64,000 bases of DNA from Phragmitibacter flavus (GTDB lineage: Bacteria; Verrucomicrobiota; Verrucomicrobiia; Verrucomicrobiales; Verrucomicrobiaceae), in assembly GCF_005780165.1 (NCBI RefSeq), contig NZ_VAUV01000008.1, positions 186,001 through 250,000 of the forward strand. Direction: 5' to 3'. The position numbers were made by a program, and so were the translations under genes. Numbering within the stretch: position 1 is the stretch's first letter; every line of letters begins with the position of its first letter. Below, piece by piece: positions 35,678 through 45,412 of this stretch. The notes beneath the pieces are model-generated. The model was given only the letters and a program-made list of their open reading frames with translations. It made no database searches and was not told the origin of the DNA.

Positions 35678-37537
35678 TCACGGCAATGGCAACGTCACGC
35701 TCCCATCGAGTCGCGAAAAAACGCCCGTTCTCGGATCAAATGCATACGCCCTGAAAGTCGCCTCACCCGACGGCAATGGAGCCCGCTGCAACGTCAGCTT
35801 CGCCCCCGACACCGCCACCCTCTCCTCGCCCGTCATCGGCACATAGGCCCAGCCAATCCGATCCTCCATCGCCCGCGCATCCACTTTTTTCGCCACCTTC
35901 GCCTCCCGTTTCCTGCGCGTCACAATCCCCAACCAGCGCTCTGGAACCCCCGCCTGCTCAATCGAAATCACCACCGACCGCGCCGCATCACGCGAAGCCT
36001 TCTCCATTGCCCAACCTTCAATGCTCACGCCACTGCCTTCCAACTCCCCTTTCACCAACTTGCCCTGAAACATCCCTTCCGGTGCCATCGTCGCCTCCGC
36101 CACCAAGCTGCTTCGCACCGTCGCCACGCTCAACACACCTGCCGCATCCAGTTCGTCCAGTGCCTTTCCAATCCGCAACCCCGATCCCGGATCAACGCTG
36201 TCCAGCAACAGCGGCTCCACCACCACCTGACGCAACGACACCGACGCCTCCAGCAATCCACACGACCTCGCATCCTTGACCCCGTCCCGCCATCCCTGCA
36301 CCGCCCCAACTCCCCAGCCCCACACCAAAAACAAAAACCACCCACGCCCCACCCATCGCAACCACCTCGAGCCCGGACCCGTCATGACCATCGCCAGCAA
36401 CCCAAACAACCCAATGTAAAACCACAGCGTGTAAGCCGGATACCTCGACTGAAACGGCAAGAACCCTGGCGAATCCACCCTCGCCAGCGAAATCGCCGCC
36501 GCATTTGCCAACCCCCATCCACACAACAACAACCACGGCCCCATCTGACCCACCTCAACCTCACCGCGCCGCAGTTTAGCCCACAACTTCCACCCCACTA
36601 CCAACAACAAAACCAGAGAAAACACCCCGACGACACTCGACAACGCAAAAACCAGCTGCGACCTCAATTCACGATCCAAAGTCGGCCACCCCTCTGCAAA
36701 CGGTGCCCCCAACAACCTCACAAAAAACACCACCACCTTCTCCGCCTTCTCCATCGACATGCCGCTCTCCGAACCACTGAGCGCCTTCTCCTCCGGCCAC
36801 CCGCTGACAAATACCCACAATGTCACCCCGAACATCAACCCCCACAATCCCAGTGCCGTCCACCCTTCTCCACCGCGCCCGCGCCGTTTGATCAATTCCC
36901 AAAAAAGCAACACCCCACCCAACCCCCAGGCCAGCCAGCCATTGATGAACGAAAACGCCGCCACCACCGCAAAGCCCCCTGCCACCAAGGTCCGCAACCA
37001 CAACGGCCAACCCCGCTCAAACACCCACACCACCCCCACCGACGCCGCAATCACCAGCATGTAACAAATCTGCACCCCCCACGTCCAGTTCATCCACTGC
37101 ATCGGCGACAACAGCAGCACCACACTGAACCCCCCCAGAAGCCAGCGCGTCCCCCAGCTCCCCGGATGACTCCGACGCCACAATGACAACACCATCGCAC
37201 ACGAAACCAGTCCCAATCCCACACACACCAGCGACTCCACCACCAGATTCCAATCCGTCAACCGCACCACCAGCCAGTGCAAAATCCTCGCTGCATCATG
37301 CCGGCTGTCATTGCCCGGACTGTGCAGAAAATTGCCAAAACTGCCATCCTGCAAAAACCCCAGATACGGATCCCCCACCACAAACCAATGATCCGCCTTC
37401 GGCACCTGACACGTCAAACTCACCGCCAGCAGCACCGGCCCGATGACCGCCAGCAGTGGCAAAGCCCAAAACCACCCTTCCCATCGGGAACCCTTCAAAC
37501 TCAAGACCATGGAACAAATTTGGCGAAAAATAGGCAT
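35678..37537 (-). CDS. Large polytopic membrane protein of the glycan cluster
   Basis: No family is recognised with confidence. The 619-aa protein has about 10-11 hydrophobic helices in the first ~430 residues (for example LPLLAVIGPVLLAVSLTC, WGVQICYMLVIAASVGVVWV). A soluble C-terminal domain of ~180 residues follows, with beta-strand character (GEERVAVSGAKLTLQRAPLP). This is the layout of GT39/GT83-like membrane glycosyltransferases or O-antigen-type proteins. Its position upstream of the aminotransferase supports a role in surface sugar assembly. Confidence 0.75.
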   Translation of the reverse strand: MPIFRQICSMVLSLKGSRWEGWFWALPLLAVIGPVLLAVSLTCQVPKADHWFVVGDPYLGFLQDGSFGNFLHSPGNDSRHDAARILHWLVVRLTDWNLVVESLVCVGLGLVSCAMVLSLWRRSHPGSWGTRWLLGGFSVVLLLSPMQWMNWTWGVQICYMLVIAASVGVVWVFERGWPLWLRTLVAGGFAVVAAFSFINGWLAWGLGGVLLFWELIKRRGRGGEGWTALGLWGLMFGVTLWVFVSGWPEEKALSGSESGMSMEKAEKVVVFFVRLLGAPFAEGWPTLDRELRSQLVFALSSVVGVFSLVLLLVVGWKLWAKLRRGEVEVGQMGPWLLLCGWGLANAAAISLARVDSPGFLPFQSRYPAYTLWFYIGLFGLLAMVMTGPGSRWLRWVGRGWFLFLVWGWGVGAVQGWRDGVKDARSCGLLEASVSLRQVVVEPLLLDSVDPGSGLRIGKALDELDAAGVLSVATVRSSLVAEATMAPEGMFQGKLVKGELEGSGVSIEGWAMEKASRDAARSVVISIEQAGVPERWLGIVTRRKREAKVAKKVDARAMEDRIGWAYVPMTGEERVAVSGAKLTLQRAPLPSGEATFRAYAFDPRTGVFSRLDGSVTLPLP

Positions 37538-37746
37538 GCAGATGGAAACAAATCCGGAGCATCAATAAACAAATAAATCACAAAGGCAACCCCTCTGGCC
37601 AACTTTGCCTCCGACCGCCATCCCATCCTCCAATCCCGCCCCGCTCCGAAGTGAAGATTCGCTCATAATTGACCCCGTCCGGCCTTTCCCGTTTCACTCG
37701 TCCAAAAATCATCCATCCTGTTCAGGTTGCCCAACCGCCCCACCCC

Positions 37747-38424
37747 ATGAACATCCTTACCGTGGAAGACGATCCCCGCACCGCCGACGCCATCCGTCAC
37801 GGACTCGAAGAAGCAGGATGGAACGCCGACCTGCTCACCCGCGGAGACGAAGCCGTTCAACGCATCAGCACCCAGGCCTACGACGCCGTCATCATGGACA
37901 TCATGCTCCCCGGCTGCGACGGACTCTCCGCCGTCCGCCAGCTCCGCAACATGAGCAACTCCACCCCCGTCCTCCTGCTCTCCGCCCGGGGCGATGTCGA
38001 CCAGCGCATCAGCGGACTCAATGCCGGAGCCGATGACTACCTCCCCAAACCTTTTTCCATGGCCGAGGTCATCGCCCGCGTCCGCGCCATCACCCGTCGC
38101 GGCGGCGAGGCCGGTGCGATCCTTCTCCGCCTGGCCGATCTCACCCTCAACGTTCCCCAGCGCACCGCCCAGCGCGCCGGTCGCAGCATCGAACTCAGCC
38201 CGCGCGAATTCCGCCTGCTCGAAGTCCTGCTTCAAAACGTCGGCAACGTCTGCACCCGCACCGAACTCCTCCGCCAGGTGTGGGACTACGCCTTCGATCC
38301 CGGCACCAACCTCGTCGACGTCTACATCCGCAAACTGCGGGAAAAAGTCGATTACGGCTACGATCTCCCCCTTCTCCACACAGTCCGCGGCGTCGGCTAC
38401 CAGCTCAGCGACAAAACCCCTTAA
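37747..38424 (+). CDS. OmpR-family response regulator
   Basis: The 225-aa protein has a receiver domain with the acidic pocket VEDDP, phospho-acceptor Asp51 (AVIMDIMLPG), and the conserved Thr/Ser (LLLSARG) and Lys (DDYLPKPFS). A C-terminal winged helix follows (ELSPREFRLLEVLLQNVG, VDVYIRKLREKV). It pairs with the histidine kinase 65 bases downstream. The ATG at 37747 is preferred to the open frame from 37669. Confidence 0.95.
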   Translation: MNILTVEDDPRTADAIRHGLEEAGWNADLLTRGDEAVQRISTQAYDAVIMDIMLPGCDGLSAVRQLRNMSNSTPVLLLSARGDVDQRISGLNAGADDYLPKPFSMAEVIARVRAITRRGGEAGAILLRLADLTLNVPQRTAQRAGRSIELSPREFRLLEVLLQNVGNVCTRTELLRQVWDYAFDPGTNLVDVYIRKLREKVDYGYDLPLLHTVRGVGYQLSDKTP

Positions 38425-38452
38425 ATTCGCCTCATCATTCCGTTCCGTTTTT

Positions 38453-38489
38453 ATCCCTTAGCCTTTATCCTTTATCCTTTATCCTTTCG
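38453..38489. repeat. Tandem TTTATCC heptamers just before the kinase start
   Basis: Three perfect copies and partial copies of TTTATCC/CTTTATC run right up to the kinase ATG at 38490. The tract leaves no normal Shine-Dalgarno sequence. The same type of heptamer in the other sense (AAGGATG, three copies) lies at the 3' end of the CCA enzyme gene near 3353. A simple-sequence tract here could vary by slippage. Confidence 0.7.
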
Positions 38490-39554
38490 ATGAAGCGCTC
38501 CCTGCAAACCCGCCTGTTTTGGGGGCACGCCTGCTTTTTCCTCATCGCCAGCATCATCACCATCCTCATCACCTGGGATGAGCTCGAACACCGACACCAC
38601 CCCGGCACCGCGCAGGCCTGGCGCGCGCTCTACACCGCCGCCCTCGTCGCCTGCGCCCCCGTCCTCCTCATCGCCTCCGCCAGCTGGTGGCTGACCCGAC
38701 GCGCGCTCTCGCCAGTGATCGATCTCACCCGCGCCGCCGAACACATTCACGAAGACAGCCTCCATCAAAATATCCCCCTGCGCGGCACTGGCGACGAAAT
38801 CGACCGGCTCACTTCCGTCCTCAATGACATGACCAGCCGGCTCGACACCTCCTTCCAGCGGGTCCGCGAATTCACCCTCCACGCTTCCCACGAACTCAAA
38901 ACCCCCCTCACCATCCTCCGCAACGGCTTCGAGACGTCTCTCTCCGATCCCACCCTCACCCCCTCCCACCGCGACAAACTCTGCCTCTGGCTCGATGAAA
39001 CCGACCGGCTCAACCGCATCGTCTCCGGCCTCACCTTCCTCACCCAGGCCGATGCCCAGCAAATCGAACTCAACTTCGAAACCGTCGACCTCGCCGAACT
39101 CGTCCGCGACACCGCCAACGAAGCCAACATCCTCGGCCAGTCTCAAAACATCGCCGTCAACACCCTCATCAACAGTCCTCACATCCTCCAGGCCGACCGC
39201 CACCGCCTTCGCCAGCTGCTCCTCAACCTCACCGACAACGCCATCAAATACAACCGCCCCAACGGCTACGTCACCTATCGCATTCGCGAAGACGCCGTCC
39301 ACCACCATGTCGATGTCCAGAGTGGCGGCCGCGGCATCGACGCCGAGGAACTCCCTAAAATCTTCGACCGCTTCTTTCGCAGCGGCACCTCCCGGGGAAC
39401 CAGCACCGAAGGCTGCGGACTCGGTTTGAGCATCGCCTTGTGGATCGCCCAATCCCACGGCGGCACCCTCACCGCCCGTTCCTCTCCCGACAACACCACC
39501 CTCACCCTCTCTCTCAAGCGTTCAAACGCCAGCCCAAACCCATCGTCCCCTTAG
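38490..39554 (+). CDS. Sensor histidine kinase
   Basis: The 354-aa membrane kinase has two membrane helices (about residues 9-28 and 46-68), a HAMP linker (RALSPVIDLTRAAEHIH), and the phospho-acceptor His134 in HASHELKTPLTILR. The ATPase domain has the N box (NLTDNAIKYNRP), G1 as GRGIDAEELP, F box (FFRSGTS) and G2 as GCGLGLSIA. The periplasmic loop is only ~15 residues, so sensing may be within the membrane. The cognate regulator is upstream. The long frame from 38280 is rejected because it overlaps the regulator. Confidence 0.93.
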   Translation: MKRSLQTRLFWGHACFFLIASIITILITWDELEHRHHPGTAQAWRALYTAALVACAPVLLIASASWWLTRRALSPVIDLTRAAEHIHEDSLHQNIPLRGTGDEIDRLTSVLNDMTSRLDTSFQRVREFTLHASHELKTPLTILRNGFETSLSDPTLTPSHRDKLCLWLDETDRLNRIVSGLTFLTQADAQQIELNFETVDLAELVRDTANEANILGQSQNIAVNTLINSPHILQADRHRLRQLLLNLTDNAIKYNRPNGYVTYRIREDAVHHHVDVQSGGRGIDAEELPKIFDRFFRSGTSRGTSTEGCGLGLSIALWIAQSHGGTLTARSSPDNTTLTLSLKRSNASPNPSSP

Positions 39555-39736
39555 CCACCCGTCGTCCAATCCCACCCCGACGGCTGACATCGCGAGTAAC
39601 CAACCCGGAGCAATCCCGGCACGGTCGTTCCAAAACGCCTTGATCTTCCCAACAATTACCGTATCGGCAGATTCAGTGCCGGACGGTCTATTGAACAGAA
39701 TGCCTCCAGCATGACTGATGATCTTTCTCGACAGCC

Positions 39737-40759
39737 ATGAAACGCCTCAAGAGCAGCTATGACCTGGATCCTTGGGACGCTGGCGAATTGACCCCCTGGG
39801 AGCCGGTCGTTTCACCCAAAATCGGCACAACGGGAACGGAATGGTCCTGCAAAGGCAACAACACCCTGCTCTCCGGCTTGTATCAGGAAGTCGTTTTTAA
39901 CGACGACATGTTCATGCATTGGACAGATCTCAAGCTGGCTTCAGATCTCTGGATGCCGGTCGAAACCGGAGACGCATGGTTTGCCTTCCAATTCACCCTC
40001 ACCGGTGCCTGGGAATCACGCGTTTCCAGTCCCAAACGACGCAGCTATGGTCAGGTCGCCGGCCAGATGGGGGTGCTTCATGCGCGATGGGACTGCAAAC
40101 CTGGTTGGATGGCCAGCGATTCCTACGTGCATCTCACGGCGGTCATCAGCGAAGCACGTCTGCGCCAGTGGCTGGGTCAGATCGAAGCAAACGAACCTCA
40201 GGGCGTGGCGAGATTACGACAATTCCTTGACCAAAACGACCACGCCATCATCTCCCGGCCCATCACCGAGAAAGCAGCACAATTGGTGCGCAACACCATG
40301 GCCTGCGACTACACCGGCCCCCTCCGTGCCTGGTTCATGGAAGCCAGATTCCACGATCTTGCCATTGAGGTCATCGACGCCCTGGGCGACAAGCCTGAAC
40401 CCATCCGCCCCCTGCGTTCCTCGGAAAGAGACAGCATGAAAGAAGCCAGTGATCTGCTCCTGGCCAATCTTCAATCCCCACCCGAACTCTCCGACGTGGC
40501 AACCCAAGTGGGCCTCAGCGTTTCCACCCTCAAACGCCGGTTCGCTGCAGAATTCGGAAAACCGCCCTTCGCTTATCTCCGCGAACAGCGAATGAAACAT
40601 GCCCGCATGCTACTCGAAACCGGCCGCACCAGTGTCCTTGAAGCAGCCGACCTCGTTGGTTATGCAAACCCAAGCAATTTCACGGCGGCATTCAGAGCGA
40701 CGTTCGGACTGAATCCACAGCAATTCCTCAAACAACTGAGGAGTTCTTCCCACCGATAG
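39737..40759 (+). CDS. AraC-family transcriptional regulator
   Basis: The 340-aa protein has a C-terminal double helix-turn-helix: LSDVATQVGLSVSTLKRRFA and VLEAADLVGYANPSNFTAAF with FGLNPQQF. The N-terminal ~230 residues form a sensing domain like those of PchR-type siderophore regulators. It directly precedes the TonB receptor on the same strand, so it most likely activates that receptor in response to its siderophore. This assignment is inference from context. Confidence 0.88.
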   Translation: MKRLKSSYDLDPWDAGELTPWEPVVSPKIGTTGTEWSCKGNNTLLSGLYQEVVFNDDMFMHWTDLKLASDLWMPVETGDAWFAFQFTLTGAWESRVSSPKRRSYGQVAGQMGVLHARWDCKPGWMASDSYVHLTAVISEARLRQWLGQIEANEPQGVARLRQFLDQNDHAIISRPITEKAAQLVRNTMACDYTGPLRAWFMEARFHDLAIEVIDALGDKPEPIRPLRSSERDSMKEASDLLLANLQSPPELSDVATQVGLSVSTLKRRFAAEFGKPPFAYLREQRMKHARMLLETGRTSVLEAADLVGYANPSNFTAAFRATFGLNPQQFLKQLRSSSHR

Positions 40760-40808
40760 ATCCGTGGTCCTCAGCAGGGAATAAAAGGACCTAGGCAGGT
40801 AGATATTT

Positions 40809-40823
40809 TGAGTTTCATTCTCA
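40809..40823. promoter_or_regulatory. Fur-box-like palindrome upstream of the TonB receptor
   Basis: TGAGTTTCATTCTCA matches the 7-1-7 Fur consensus (TGATAATnATTATCA) at 10 of 14 positions and sits in an imperfect palindrome TTGAG/CTCAA. It lies 55 bases before the receptor's ATG. Iron-controlled expression fits the genes that follow. Confidence 0.5.
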
Positions 40824-40878
40824 ATAGTTGCGCCTCAAACTGCCTCGACTTAATTCAACAACGATCCTCCAAAATCAA

Positions 40879-43029
40879 ATGAGACCAACTCCTGCCGAGC
40901 CGCGCTCCCACGCTGGCCGCGTCATTGCCTGTCTGTATGCCACCCAATTCCTGCTCCTTGCTGGCGCAAGCGCTCAGGTCAACCCCGCCACTGCCAACGA
41001 GGGGTCGTCCCTTCAAGCATCCGTTCCCTCCGCCGCCACCAGCGATCCCGAGGAACTGGCTCCGGTTGTCGTTACCGCTAACAACCCCACCTTCATGCCA
41101 CCAGCGGCAACCGTCGGGGTGCTTGGCGAACGCGACATTCTCGACGTGCCATTCTCCATATCACGAATTGATCGCGAAATGCTCGACACCCGCCAGGTGC
41201 GCGACATCGGCGATATTTTCAAATACGAGGCCTCGAGCTACGAAGCCACCAGTTCAGACACGTTCATTCCCATCATCAATATTCGAGGCTTCGAGTCGAA
41301 CAACTACCTCATTGATGGCCTCACAGGTCCGGCGATCACGCAGACCTTCATGATAGATTCCGCCAACATCTTCAAAGGACCAAGCTCGGCCTTTTTCGGT
41401 GCCGGTGCGACTTTTACGGGCTTTTCAGGTGCCATCGACCTGCTTCCCAAGCGAGCCCCTCAAGGAGAAGAAGTGATCCGCCGAATGACGATCGGCTGGC
41501 AAACTCAAAATCACTGGCTCGGCAATCTCGACCTGGGTGAACGTTTGGGAAAAGAAAATCAGTTCGGCTACCGGCTTAACTTCGGCGGCAACTACGGAGA
41601 GCGGGCCACGGACAATTACGAACCCGAAGAATATTATATCGGCCTTTCCCTCGACTGGCGCGTCACGGACGCGGTCACCCTCACGGCAGACCTCGGCCAC
41701 ATTCGCGAAAGCAAGAATGGCTACCGCGACGGAGTGCTGCTGACTCCAGGCGTGAAGCTGCCCGCGCCTCCCGACCTCAGCCAGTCCACCGCCCAACTGT
41801 GGTCGCGTTATGACCGTGACACCGACTACGCCTACCTCCGGGCCGACATTGAACTCTCGAGCGACTGGACGCTCGAGCTCGACGGCGGTTACGCCCGCAT
41901 GCAAGACCCGTATCGCAGCTCTTTCATCTTCATCACCGCACCCAATGGCGACGGCGATGCCATTGGCGGCACCACCCGTTTTGTCGATCCCTATGAAACC
42001 TGGGCCGCGCGTGTCCTCCTCTCGGGAAAATTCGACACCGGACCCCTCAGTCATCAGATGTCGCTGAGCTACAACTTCAACCGCCAGACGGCCATCGGAG
42101 AATATTTCCCCTACCCCACGACATCGACCAACCTCTACAGCCCGGTTCAAATTCCGGTGCCCTCCACGGCCAGCGCGACAAGCCGCTTCGGACCTAACTT
42201 CACCTCACACGTGACCCAAGTGACCGACTTCATTGAAATCCATCCCATGCTCACCGTCATGGGCGGCATGGCGCATGTTCATTTCAAAGATGGCAACTCA
42301 GGGTTCGATGATGGAGCCTTCACTCCCCTGGGCGGCATCATCTTCAAACCATGGGACAACACCTCCTTCTATGTCGGCTACTCCGAAGGCTTGGAGCAAG
42401 GTGCCATCGCGCCAGTGGGAACGACCAACCAAAACCAGTCACTGCCACCACGCGAAAACAACCAGTTTGAATTTGGTATCAAACACCGCGCAGGAGGAAT
42501 GGATTTCACCCTTGCCGCTTTTGAACTGAACCAGGCGCTGCAATATGTGGATTCCAGCAACACCTTCGTTCAAGACGGCGACCAAACTCATCGTGGAGTC
42601 GAGTTCAGCGCTGGCGGCAATCTCAGTCGTGACCTCTCCCTGATCGTGACCGTCGCCTACTTTGACACCGAACTTGGAGCCAACAACCCCTCGGTCGAAG
42701 GCAATGAAGCCGTTGGCGTTCCCGAATGGTCCGTCCGTGCATTCGCCGAATACCGCCTCACGGATTGGGTCCCCGGACTCGCCTTCAATGCAGGCATGAT
42801 CTACGCCGACAAAGCGCAGATCTTCGCTGACAACAGCCAGCAGATTCCCAGTTGGTGCGTTTTCGATGTCGGCATGAGCTACGACCTCAAGCCCACCTGG
42901 AATGTGCCCGCCCTGCTGCGCTTCAGCATCGACAATATCGGAGGAAAAAATTACTGGGCTGGCGGAAGTTATACCATCGCCCACGGCGAACCCCGCACCT
43001 TCAAGGTTTCTCTTCAGTATGATTTTTGA
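40879..43029 (+). CDS. TonB-dependent siderophore receptor
   Basis: Outer-membrane iron-siderophore transporter of about 716 aa. A signal peptide (residues ~14-33, ending GASAQV) is followed by a TonB-box-like ELAPVVVTANN. The plug domain has VGVLGERDILDVPFS and FKGPSSAFFGAGA. A long beta-barrel region follows and ends in a C-terminal aromatic (KVSLQYDF). A TTG at 40828 opens the frame earlier, but the ATG at 40879 gives a proper signal peptide. It forms an iron module with the AraC gene and the PepSY gene. Confidence 0.93.
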   Translation: MRPTPAEPRSHAGRVIACLYATQFLLLAGASAQVNPATANEGSSLQASVPSAATSDPEELAPVVVTANNPTFMPPAATVGVLGERDILDVPFSISRIDREMLDTRQVRDIGDIFKYEASSYEATSSDTFIPIINIRGFESNNYLIDGLTGPAITQTFMIDSANIFKGPSSAFFGAGATFTGFSGAIDLLPKRAPQGEEVIRRMTIGWQTQNHWLGNLDLGERLGKENQFGYRLNFGGNYGERATDNYEPEEYYIGLSLDWRVTDAVTLTADLGHIRESKNGYRDGVLLTPGVKLPAPPDLSQSTAQLWSRYDRDTDYAYLRADIELSSDWTLELDGGYARMQDPYRSSFIFITAPNGDGDAIGGTTRFVDPYETWAARVLLSGKFDTGPLSHQMSLSYNFNRQTAIGEYFPYPTTSTNLYSPVQIPVPSTASATSRFGPNFTSHVTQVTDFIEIHPMLTVMGGMAHVHFKDGNSGFDDGAFTPLGGIIFKPWDNTSFYVGYSEGLEQGAIAPVGTTNQNQSLPPRENNQFEFGIKHRAGGMDFTLAAFELNQALQYVDSSNTFVQDGDQTHRGVEFSAGGNLSRDLSLIVTVAYFDTELGANNPSVEGNEAVGVPEWSVRAFAEYRLTDWVPGLAFNAGMIYADKAQIFADNSQQIPSWCVFDVGMSYDLKPTWNVPALLRFSIDNIGGKNYWAGGSYTIAHGEPRTFKVSLQYDF

Positions 43030-43113
43030 TTGGGTTCCAACCGATCCACGGAGAAATGCTCCGTCGACAGACTTGAACCATCCCGTCCGAAAGCCGCCAA
43101 CCACCCCTCCTCC

Positions 43114-44304
43114 ATGACGCCTGATCGTCGGACCCAAGCACGGGATGTTCTTGTATTGATTCATCGCTACACCGGCCTCTGCATCGCCATCTTTCTGGTC
43201 GTTGCAGGGGTTACCGGAAGCATCCTGGCATTCGGTCATTCATTGGATGCCTGGATCAATCCTCACCTCCACCACCTCCCTCCGTCCTCCACCTCTCAAC
43301 CAGTGGTGAACCCCTTCGAATTGCGCGAGACCGTCGCAGCAAATCTCGGCAAGGCGGTGAATGAGGTTAGACTGGATCTCGACCCCGGGGACGTTTGGAA
43401 GGTGCTCGTGGAAGGGAGGGAAACGTATGTGAATCCCCACGATGGCTCCATTCTTGGATCACGGGAATGGGGAAATCTCAGCGAAGGTTTTCGACTGAAC
43501 CTCATTCCCTTCGTCTTGCGACTCCACTTCAGCCTCGCCCTGGGCGATGTCGGAACATGGCTCTTCGGCATCGTCGCCCTGCTGTGGACGCTCGATTGTT
43601 TTGTCGGCATCTGGCTAACCCTCCCACCAAAACGCCGCCTCAAAGCACCCGACAGTCGCAAGTCCTGGCTTCGTCGCTGGCTGCCCTCCTGGACGGTGAA
43701 AACCGGAAACCTGTTCAGCAGCATCTTCACCTTCCACCGCGCGACCGGACTCTGGTTGTGGGCCATGCTGCTTGTTTTTGCCTGGTCATCGGTTGGATTT
43801 AATCTTCAATCCGTCTACCAGCCAGTGATGCGCACCTTTGGGTATCGCAACCTCGACCTGCCAGAGCTGACAGTCCCACGCGACACGCCCGTCCTCAACT
43901 ATCAGGCCGCACACGCCATCGCCCGAGGCCTCATGCAAAACGAGGCCCAAGCAAATCAATGGACCATCCACCGCGAAGCGCACCTCAGATACAATTCCGC
44001 CACCGGCTTGTATGCCTATTCCGTCTTCGGCAGCCTCGACCTCGGAAGCAAATTCCCAGGCACCACGCTCTGGCTCGACGGCGATACTGGCGACCAACAA
44101 AAATTTTATTCCCATACAGGCCAAACAACCGCCAATAGCTTCAGCAGCTGGCTGATCGCCTTGCACCTGGGCGACGTGGGAGGCCTTCCCTACAAAATGA
44201 TCCTGAACCTCATCGGCCTCTTGATCGCAGCTCTGTCAGTCAGCGGAGTGTTCATCTGGTGGCGTAAACGGAAGATTCGAGTGAGACGACGGTCAGACCC
44301 ATAG
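43114..44304 (+). CDS. PepSY-domain membrane protein (iron-siderophore reductase type)
   Basis: The 396-aa protein has about four membrane helices: one at the N-terminus (GLCIAIFLVVAGVTGSILAF), two in the middle and one near the C-terminus (LIGLLIAALSVSGVFIWWRKR). The PepSY-type soluble parts lie between them. This family sits beside TonB receptors and is thought to reduce or process ferric siderophores. It follows the receptor by 84 bases. The frame from 43030 is open, but the ATG at 43114 begins the family's conserved start. Confidence 0.87.
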   Translation: MTPDRRTQARDVLVLIHRYTGLCIAIFLVVAGVTGSILAFGHSLDAWINPHLHHLPPSSTSQPVVNPFELRETVAANLGKAVNEVRLDLDPGDVWKVLVEGRETYVNPHDGSILGSREWGNLSEGFRLNLIPFVLRLHFSLALGDVGTWLFGIVALLWTLDCFVGIWLTLPPKRRLKAPDSRKSWLRRWLPSWTVKTGNLFSSIFTFHRATGLWLWAMLLVFAWSSVGFNLQSVYQPVMRTFGYRNLDLPELTVPRDTPVLNYQAAHAIARGLMQNEAQANQWTIHREAHLRYNSATGLYAYSVFGSLDLGSKFPGTTLWLDGDTGDQQKFYSHTGQTTANSFSSWLIALHLGDVGGLPYKMILNLIGLLIAALSVSGVFIWWRKRKIRVRRRSDP

Positions 44305-44549
44305 TCCTACGGTCTTAAGGTCTCCCCCCCTCGATAAGACCTGCCAGAATTCTGAGAACCAAGGTTTACCATTCAAAAGACTTATTCTTCGCAACAACCT
44401 TTAACCCACTCAAACCGTCCAAAATCCTCCATCGTTTAGGGGATTCTAAAATTGGTGCATCGTCCAGTTGAGGATGGATCGCTTGGTGCAGGAATTGGGG
44501 AGCCATCGACCCATCTGACGCATGAACCAAGCAACCAGTGGACCCGGGG

Positions 44550-45197
44550 TCAAGCGCGGGTCAACACGAGGTGAGTCGCCCGTTCCGATGCGACATGCTG
44601 CGCGCATTTGTATCCCAAGTTCGGTAGATCGACACCGCCGAACAGATGCTCGCCCGTGCCGAGCAAGACGGGCGCGATGGCCACATGCAGTTCATCAATC
44701 AGCCGCTCCTGTAAATACTGCCGGATGGTCGCTGCTCCCCCTCCGATGCGGACATCCTTTCCTTCGGCGGCTTCACGGGCTCGTTCAAGTGCGACGCGAA
44801 TCCCGTCCGTAACAAAATGAAACGTCGTGCCGCCCTCCATCACGAGTGGCGCACGAGGATGATTCGTCAGCACAAAAACCGGCGTATGATACACCGGATT
44901 ATCTCCCCACCAACCTCTCCAGCTCTCATCCAGCCAGGGACCGCGCACTGGTCCGAACATGTTGCGGCCCAAAATCCATGCACCGACATGGTGGAAACCC
45001 CGTGCCGCAAAGTCGTCATCGATCCCGATCTCGCCGCCTTGGTTGCCAAACAATTGCGTTTGGAACGTGCGAGTGGCGAACGCCCATTCATGCAAGGCTG
45101 TTCCGCCGACGCCGAGCGGGTTCTCCAGGCTTTGCTCGGGGCCTGCGCCAAAGCCGTCAATCGAGATGCTGAAGCTTTCTACGCGGACTTTGGTCAT
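44550..45197 (-). CDS. Dihydrofolate-reductase-like (RibD C-terminal domain) protein
   Basis: The 215-aa protein belongs to the RibD-C/DHFR-like family. It opens with VRVESFSISIDGFGAG, has GAWILGRNMFGPVRG, VFVLTNHPRAPL and the nucleotide motif IGGGAATIRQYLQ followed by IDELHVAIAPVLLGTGEHLF. Members are NADPH-dependent reductases of unknown substrate. It appears to be the cassette furthest from intI, since the elements flanking it are attC-like although degenerate. The - strand orientation agrees with the array. Confidence 0.87.
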   Translation of the reverse strand: MTKVRVESFSISIDGFGAGPEQSLENPLGVGGTALHEWAFATRTFQTQLFGNQGGEIGIDDDFAARGFHHVGAWILGRNMFGPVRGPWLDESWRGWWGDNPVYHTPVFVLTNHPRAPLVMEGGTTFHFVTDGIRVALERAREAAEGKDVRIGGGAATIRQYLQERLIDELHVAIAPVLLGTGEHLFGGVDLPNLGYKCAQHVASERATHLVLTRA

Positions 45198-45227
45198 TGG
45201 TTGGTTTACTGTTGGAGTGTTTTGGCA

Positions 45228-45412
45228 ACGAATCTCAGCACCAGACGTGAAGCACAGCGACGGGGACGAAGGTCGAAATGGGGGTCGGGATGCAGGTGCC
45301 AGTAATCATCGAAATTGAACGGCTGATACGGATTGTCACGTCGCGGCATATTTTTCTTAACGACTACTAACCCTGGTGCGATTCGCTACCGAAGCAAACT
45401 TGAGGATTAGCT
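45228..45412 (-). repeat. attC-like element of the RelE/ParE cassette (long form)
   Basis: About 185 bases between the DHFR-like and toxin genes. The ends are complementary (CGAATCTCAGCACCAG near 45234 with CTGGTGCGATTCG near 45373). The middle resembles the element at 55927. The toxin stop codon lies at its right end. It is longer than typical attC sites. Confidence 0.45.
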
